In this document: in pieces, positions 60,056 through 64,000 of the stretch | Layout of the letters: the number at the start of each line of letters is the position of its first letter | Position numbering within the stretch: the stretch's first letter is position 1 | NCBI RefSeq assembly: GCF_001187435.1 | Contig: NZ_LFXA01000007.1 | Coordinates: forward strand, 276,778-340,777 | Reading direction: 5' to 3' | Length of the DNA stretch: 64,000 nt | Origin: Streptomyces caatingaensis | GTDB taxonomy: Bacteria; Actinomycetota; Actinomycetes; Streptomycetales; Streptomycetaceae | The notes under the pieces: model-generated | What the model saw: only the letters and a program-made list of their open reading frames with translations | What the model was told of the DNA's origin: nothing | Databases searched by the model: none | Made by a program: the position numbers and the translations under genes

Positions 60056-61516
60056 TCAGGCCGTGCGCTCCTCGGAACGGTCACCGCCCCACAGCGTGTG
60101 GAACGACCCCTCACGGTCGGTGCGCCGGTAGGTGTGCGCCCCGAAGAAGTCCCGCTGCCCCTGCGTCAGCGCGGCCGGCAGCCGCTCGGCGCGCAGCGCG
60201 TCGTAGTAGGCGAGCGCCGCCGAGAACCCCGGCGTCGGCACCCCGTGCCGCACGGCCGTCGCCACCACCTCGCGCCAGGCGTCCTGGGCCCGGCCCACCT
60301 CCTCCGCGAACCCCTTGTCCGCCAGCAGCGTCGGCAGCGCCGGATCGGCGGCGAACGCGGCCCGGATGCGGTCCAGGAACGCGGCCCGGATGATGCACCC
60401 GCCGCGCCAGATCGCCGCCACCCCACCCAGGTCGATGTCCCAGCCGTACTCCGCGCCCGCCGCGCTGATCATGTTCCAGCCCTGCGCGTACGAGACGACC
60501 TTCGACGCGTACAGCGCCTCCTCCACCCGCGCCGCGAACGCCTCGGCCTCCTCGCCCGACAGCGCCGCCCCCTCCGGTCCCGGCAGCCCCCGCGCCGCCG
60601 CCCGCAGCCCCGTGCTCCCCGACAACGACCGCGCGAACACCGCCTCCCCGATCCCCGATACCGGAACCCCCAGGTCCAGCGCCGTCTGCACGGTCCACCG
60701 CCCCGTCCCCTTCTGCTCGGCGGCGTCCGCGACGACGTCCACGAAGGGCCGCCCGGTCGCGGCGTCGGTGTGCGCCAGCACCTCGGCGGTGATCTCGATG
60801 AGGTAGGAGTCGAGCCGCCCGGTGTTCCAGCCGCGGAAGACCTCGGCGATCCGCGCCGGTTCGTACCCCGCGACGGTGCGCAGCAGGTCGTACGCCTCGG
60901 CGATGAGCTGCATGTCGGCGTATTCGATGCCGTTGTGGACCATCTTGACGAAGTGCCCGGCGGCGTCGGGGCCGATGTGCGTGCAACAGGGCGTCCCGTC
61001 GGGGGCCTTGGCCGCGATCGATTCGAGGAGGGGGCCGAGGGCTTCGTAGGACTCGGCGGATCCGCCGGGCATGATGGACGGGCCGTGGAGCGCGCCCTCC
61101 TCGCCGCCGCTGATGCCGGTGCCGACGAAGTGGATGCCGCGCTCGCGGAGCTTCTTCTCGCGGCGGCGGGTGTCGAGGAAGTGGGCGTTGCCGCCGTCGA
61201 TGATCATGTCCCCTTCGTCGAGGAGGGGTGCGAACTCGTCGATGACGGCGTCGGTCGGGTCGCCGGCCTTGACCATGATGACGATGCGCCGGGGCTTCTG
61301 GAGGGCGGCGACGAACTCCTCGGCGATCTCGGCGGGGACGAAGTTTCCTTCGTGCCCGTGCTCGTCGATGAGGGCTGTGGTCCTGGCGGTTGTGCGGTTG
61401 TGGACGGCGACGGTGTGGCCGTGGCGGGCGAAGTTGCGGGCGAGGTTGCTGCCCATGACGGCGAGGCCGGTGACGCCGATCTGGGCGGTGGGCTGGGTGG
61501 CGGGTGTGCTGGGCAT
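60056..61516 (-). CDS. gnd: 6-phosphogluconate dehydrogenase (decarboxylating)
   Basis: 486 residues, full length for the NADP-dependent dimeric type. Motifs: GVTGLAVMGSNLARNFARHG (nucleotide fold), NRTTARTTALIDEH, MIIDGGNAHFLDT, GTGISGGEEGALHGPSIMPG and FVKMVHNGIEYADMQLI with the catalytic Lys and the His-Asn-Gly-Ile-Glu-Tyr signature. The C-terminal helical domain ends with REGSFHTLW. It oxidises 6-phosphogluconate to ribulose-5-phosphate, giving NADPH in the pentose phosphate pathway. ATG 61516 has AGGAG about 13 bases upstream, rather far. Confidence 0.95.
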   Translation of the reverse strand: MPSTPATQPTAQIGVTGLAVMGSNLARNFARHGHTVAVHNRTTARTTALIDEHGHEGNFVPAEIAEEFVAALQKPRRIVIMVKAGDPTDAVIDEFAPLLDEGDMIIDGGNAHFLDTRRREKKLRERGIHFVGTGISGGEEGALHGPSIMPGGSAESYEALGPLLESIAAKAPDGTPCCTHIGPDAAGHFVKMVHNGIEYADMQLIAEAYDLLRTVAGYEPARIAEVFRGWNTGRLDSYLIEITAEVLAHTDAATGRPFVDVVADAAEQKGTGRWTVQTALDLGVPVSGIGEAVFARSLSGSTGLRAAARGLPGPEGAALSGEEAEAFAARVEEALYASKVVSYAQGWNMISAAGAEYGWDIDLGGVAAIWRGGCIIRAAFLDRIRAAFAADPALPTLLADKGFAEEVGRAQDAWREVVATAVRHGVPTPGFSAALAYYDALRAERLPAALTQGQRDFFGAHTYRRTDREGSFHTLWGGDRSEERTA

Positions 61517-61695
61517 GGCGGTGGTCCACTCCTGTCCTGTGCGTCGAAGGCTGGTGCGAACGTCAACACCACGGGGTCCGGAGACCTTCCGGGGGCAGCC
61601 GGGCATCGCCCGGCCATCGTGACACGCGGCGTTCGAGGGTGGCTGGGCGCGCGCGTCGGTCGACGGGGCGACTCGGTGGGGCGAGGACTCGATAC

Positions 61696-61740
61696 TTGCA
61701 CGTCGGTGTGCAATGAACTAACCTGCACGCCAATGGGCAA
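61696..61740. promoter_or_regulatory. Pair of inverted TTGC-N-C sites upstream of the MFS exporter
   Basis: TTGCACGTCGGTGTGCA (61696-61712) and, on the other strand, TTGCCCATTGGCGTGCA (61740-61724) fit TTGCMCRTYGGYGTGCA. Each is itself a near-palindrome (TTGCAC..GTGCAA). The two sites lie back to back 89-133 bases before ATG 61829, probably over the promoter. The TetR gene at the window end is the obvious candidate to bind them. Confidence 0.65.
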
Positions 61741-61828
61741 TTAACTGCTCGCGGTGCCTCGCCGGTCCACGGCCGCCCCGCTCACACCGATCCGCCCCCC
61801 CGCTTCGCCTCCCGTCGAGGAGCTTTCG

Positions 61829-63448
61829 ATGCCGCTCTTTGTGAACACGCCTGCCGAGAAGATGACCGGGCCCTATCCACGACGCTGGTGGGCCCTGCTG
61901 GTGCTCTGCCTGAGCCTGCTGATCGTGGTCATGGCGAACACGTCGCTCGTCGTGGCCGCTCCGGACCTCACGAAGGACCTGGGGCTGTCCAGCAGTGACC
62001 TGCAGTGGGTCATCGACGGCTACACCGTCCCGTACGCCGCGCTGATGCTCGTCCTGGGCGCGATCGGCGACAAATACAGCCGCCGCGGCGCACTCGTCCT
62101 GGGCCTGCTGATCTTCGCGGGCGGTTCGGTGACGGGCGGCCTGGCCGACGGGACCAATCTGGTGATCATCTCCCGGGCGATCATGGGCGTCGGTGCGGCC
62201 GTCGTCATGCCGGCCACCCTGTCGCTGCTGGTCGCGGTCTTCCCCAGGGCGGAGCGCGCCAAGGCCGTCACGGCCTGGAGCGCCACCTCCGGTCTCGCCA
62301 TCGCCGCCGGGCCGGTGGCCGCCGGCTGGCTGCTGGAGGACCACGCCTGGGGCTCCACCTTCCTCATGAACGTCCCCCTCGCGCTCCTCGGCGTCATCGG
62401 CGCGCTGCTCCTGGTGCCGCCGTCCAGGGCCGGGGGCATGGGCCGGATCGACTACGTCGGCGGTCTGCTCTCGATCGTCTTCATCGGCAGCCTGGTCTAC
62501 GCGACCATCGAGGGCCCGCACTTCGGCTGGGGTGCCGGCCCGGTCACCGCGGCCGTCGTCGCCGCCGTCGGCCTGCCGGCCTTCGTGGCCTGGGAGTTGA
62601 AGCAGCCGAACCCGATGCTGGACGTGCGCAGGTTCAAGGAGCGGCCCTTCAGCGGCTCGATGCTCGCGGTGCTGTTCTTCTTCTTCGGCACCTTCGGTTC
62701 GATCTACTACTCCACCCAGTTCCTGCAGTTCGTCCTCGACTACAACGCCCTGGAGACCGGCATACGCCTGCTGCCGCTGGCCGGAGCCGTCTTCATCGGC
62801 GCCGCGGTCACCGGCAAGCTGGCCCCGAAGCTGGGCGTGAAGCCGGTCGTGGGCGCCGGCATGGTGATCGGCACGGCGGGCGTCTTCCTGCTCACGCAGA
62901 TCGAGTCGGGCTCGACGTACACGGACTTCGTGACCCCCCTGATGATGCTCGGCTTCGCGATCGGCCTGAGCCTGTCCCCGGCCACCGACACCATCATGGG
63001 CTCCTTCCCCGAGTCCGAACTGGGCGTCGGCGGCGGCGCCAACGACACCGCGCTCGAACTCGGCTGCGCGCTGGGGATCGCCGTGCTCGGCTCGCTCCTC
63101 GCCACGTCCTACAAGGACAAGCTGACCGACATGATCGGCGGCCGCCTCCCGGCCGAGGCGATGGACACGGCCACGGACTCGGTGGGCGGCGGCCTCGCGG
63201 TCGCCGAGCACGTCGCCAAGACCCCGGGCGGCGGTCCCCAGCGGGCCCAGACCCTGATCGAAGCGGTGCACGAGTCCTTCGCCCACGCCATCGCCCACAC
63301 CAGCCTCATCGGCGCGATCATCATGGGCGCCGGAACCCTGATCGTCATCGCCGTGCTGCCCGGCCGCAAGGCCGACGGAAAGCGCCGCCAGGAGGATCCC
63401 GTGGCGGCGGAAGCAGCGGCGGAAACCGAAACCGTGGGCGCCGCCTGA
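61829..63448 (+). CDS. DHA2-family MFS exporter (QacA/EmrB-like)
   Basis: 539 residues from ATG 61829 (GAGGAG five bases upstream). Helix 1 LLVLCLSLLIVVMANTSLVV, motif A GAIGDKYSRRGALVLG, motif C GPVAAGWLLEDHAWGSTFLM and motif at FFFFGTFGSIYYSTQFL fit the 14-helix group. A C-terminal tail is charged (GRKADGKRRQEDPVAAEA). It should export drugs or self-made compounds. The paired palindromic sites upstream and the convergent TetR gene make it a typical drug-inducible exporter unit. Confidence 0.9.
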   Translation: MPLFVNTPAEKMTGPYPRRWWALLVLCLSLLIVVMANTSLVVAAPDLTKDLGLSSSDLQWVIDGYTVPYAALMLVLGAIGDKYSRRGALVLGLLIFAGGSVTGGLADGTNLVIISRAIMGVGAAVVMPATLSLLVAVFPRAERAKAVTAWSATSGLAIAAGPVAAGWLLEDHAWGSTFLMNVPLALLGVIGALLLVPPSRAGGMGRIDYVGGLLSIVFIGSLVYATIEGPHFGWGAGPVTAAVVAAVGLPAFVAWELKQPNPMLDVRRFKERPFSGSMLAVLFFFFGTFGSIYYSTQFLQFVLDYNALETGIRLLPLAGAVFIGAAVTGKLAPKLGVKPVVGAGMVIGTAGVFLLTQIESGSTYTDFVTPLMMLGFAIGLSLSPATDTIMGSFPESELGVGGGANDTALELGCALGIAVLGSLLATSYKDKLTDMIGGRLPAEAMDTATDSVGGGLAVAEHVAKTPGGGPQRAQTLIEAVHESFAHAIAHTSLIGAIIMGAGTLIVIAVLPGRKADGKRRQEDPVAAEAAAETETVGAA

Positions 63449-63635
63449 GCCCCACAGACCGGCGTGCCCTGTGACCGCCGACCGGAGGCCGGACACCGAC
63501 CCGGCCTCCTCCACCCCGGAACGGGCTGTGCCTGAGCGGCGCACGGCCCCGGACGGTGCCGGGAGGGCGCACGTCGCTTCCCACCGCAGGGGTGCTCGAC
63601 GTCACCGCGGCGTCAGAGCCGGGGGACACCTGGCA

Positions 63636-63663
63636 AGACCCCGGTGCCTTCGCACCGGGGTCT
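63636..63663. terminator. Terminator hairpin between exporter and TetR genes
   Basis: AGACCCCGGTGC (63636-63647) pairs perfectly with GCACCGGGGTCT (63652-63663) around the tetraloop CTTC, followed by GTTCC. Located between convergent genes, it can terminate both. Confidence 0.8.
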
Positions 63664-63694
63664 GTTCCATCCCGTGTCAACAGCCGTGCCGCAC

Positions 63695-64000
63695 TCAGCC
63701 GTCGGCGACAGCCTCCGCCGCCGCGACCGCGGCGGCCACGTCGTCGACCACGACGCGCGCCTGCTTCTCCGGTACGCCGGCCGCGATGAGCATGGCGACG
63801 GCCGTACGCGTCCCGTCGTCCTCCAGCGCGCCGGTGTTGACCTCTTCCAGCAGGGCGACCGTCATCGCCTCCAGGCCGGCACCCATGGCCGCGGGCGGCA
63901 GGTGGGAGTGGAAGACGCCGTCCCGCTGCCCCCGCTCCAGGATGGCCGTGACCCTGACCCGGGCGGGCTCGAGGATCTCACCGACCCGTTCCAAGCCAGA
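63695..64000 (-). CDS. TetR-family regulator (partial, N-terminus beyond window)
   Basis: Only the C-terminal ~101 residues are inside the window; the frame is open to base 64000 and the DNA-binding part is missing. It is the TetR ligand-binding domain: RVRVTAILERGQRDGVFHSH, AMGAGLEAMTVALLEEVN and VDDVAAAVAAAEAVADG. The helical pattern and LPPAAMGAG fit TetR C-terminal domains. It converges with the MFS exporter whose promoter carries paired inverted sites, so it is probably that exporter's repressor. Confidence 0.75.
   Translation of the reverse strand, partial: SGLERVGEILEPARVRVTAILERGQRDGVFHSHLPPAAMGAGLEAMTVALLEEVNTGALEDDGTRTAVAMLIAAGVPEKQARVVVDDVAAAVAAAEAVADG

Overview
The window reads as a piece of a Streptomyces-type chromosome. 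It is very GC-rich throughout, and many genes start with GTG. Several genes have a TANNNT -10 element only 6-7 bases before the start codon, which indicates leaderless transcripts. The families present are also typical of the group: SpoIIE-type PP2C phosphatases, several UspA proteins, LytR-CpsA-Psr (LCP) proteins, an Rpf-like hydrolase and a class I terpene synthase. No rRNA, tRNA, CRISPR array, insertion sequence or phage module was seen.

Left part (1-31 kb). A PQQ-like propeller protein (cut by the window edge) and a TolB-like lipoprotein are followed by a decayed MFS gene and a SnoaL-like gene behind a 30-bp palindrome. Next is a minus-strand operon of a MurG paralogue, a sugar epimerase and an antigen-85-like esterase. 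Then come three consecutive secreted proteins (8.1-12.6 kb): an NlpC/P60-like domain, an Rpf-like transglycosylase domain and an exo/endonuclease-phosphatase domain, each fused to the same kind of ~50-residue FG-GAP/VCBS repeat array. This trio is the most unusual module here. It is followed by a Tat-exported glycoside-hydrolase-like protein, an operon pairing a membrane esterase with an MprF-like aminoacyl-phosphatidylglycerol synthase, a PAS/GAF/PP2C phosphatase operon, three UspA genes, a LysR regulator, and an orphan LuxR-type response regulator translationally coupled to an MFS exporter. A twice-frameshifted helix-turn-helix gene and a 59-codon gene precede an exonuclease-BRCT protein.

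Middle part (31-44 kb). A 2-oxoglutarate oxygenase and a FAD/NAD(P)-binding protein lie together. They are followed by an epimerase-like protein, a MarR regulator with an MFS exporter and an operator-like dyad, a membrane PP2C phosphatase, an IclR-type regulator, an S4 RNA-binding protein, another MFS exporter and the first LCP protein.

Right part (44-64 kb). A polyprenyl diphosphate synthase, an ABC-2 transporter and a terpene synthase make a plausible small terpenoid locus. Next is a phosphotriesterase-like gene preceded by a 26-codon overlapping ORF and divergent from a CGNR regulator, with two perfect 7-5-7 palindromes between them. Then follow a TerD protein, a transglycosylase lipoprotein, the second LCP protein with a membrane partner, a Mut7-C protein, a methionine aminopeptidase paired with an XRE regulator, ribosomal protein L25, a PatB-like aminotransferase, 6-phosphogluconate dehydrogenase, and an MFS exporter whose promoter region carries paired inverted sites probably bound by the TetR protein at the window end.

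Gene functions are assigned from visible motifs and family knowledge only. No database search was possible.
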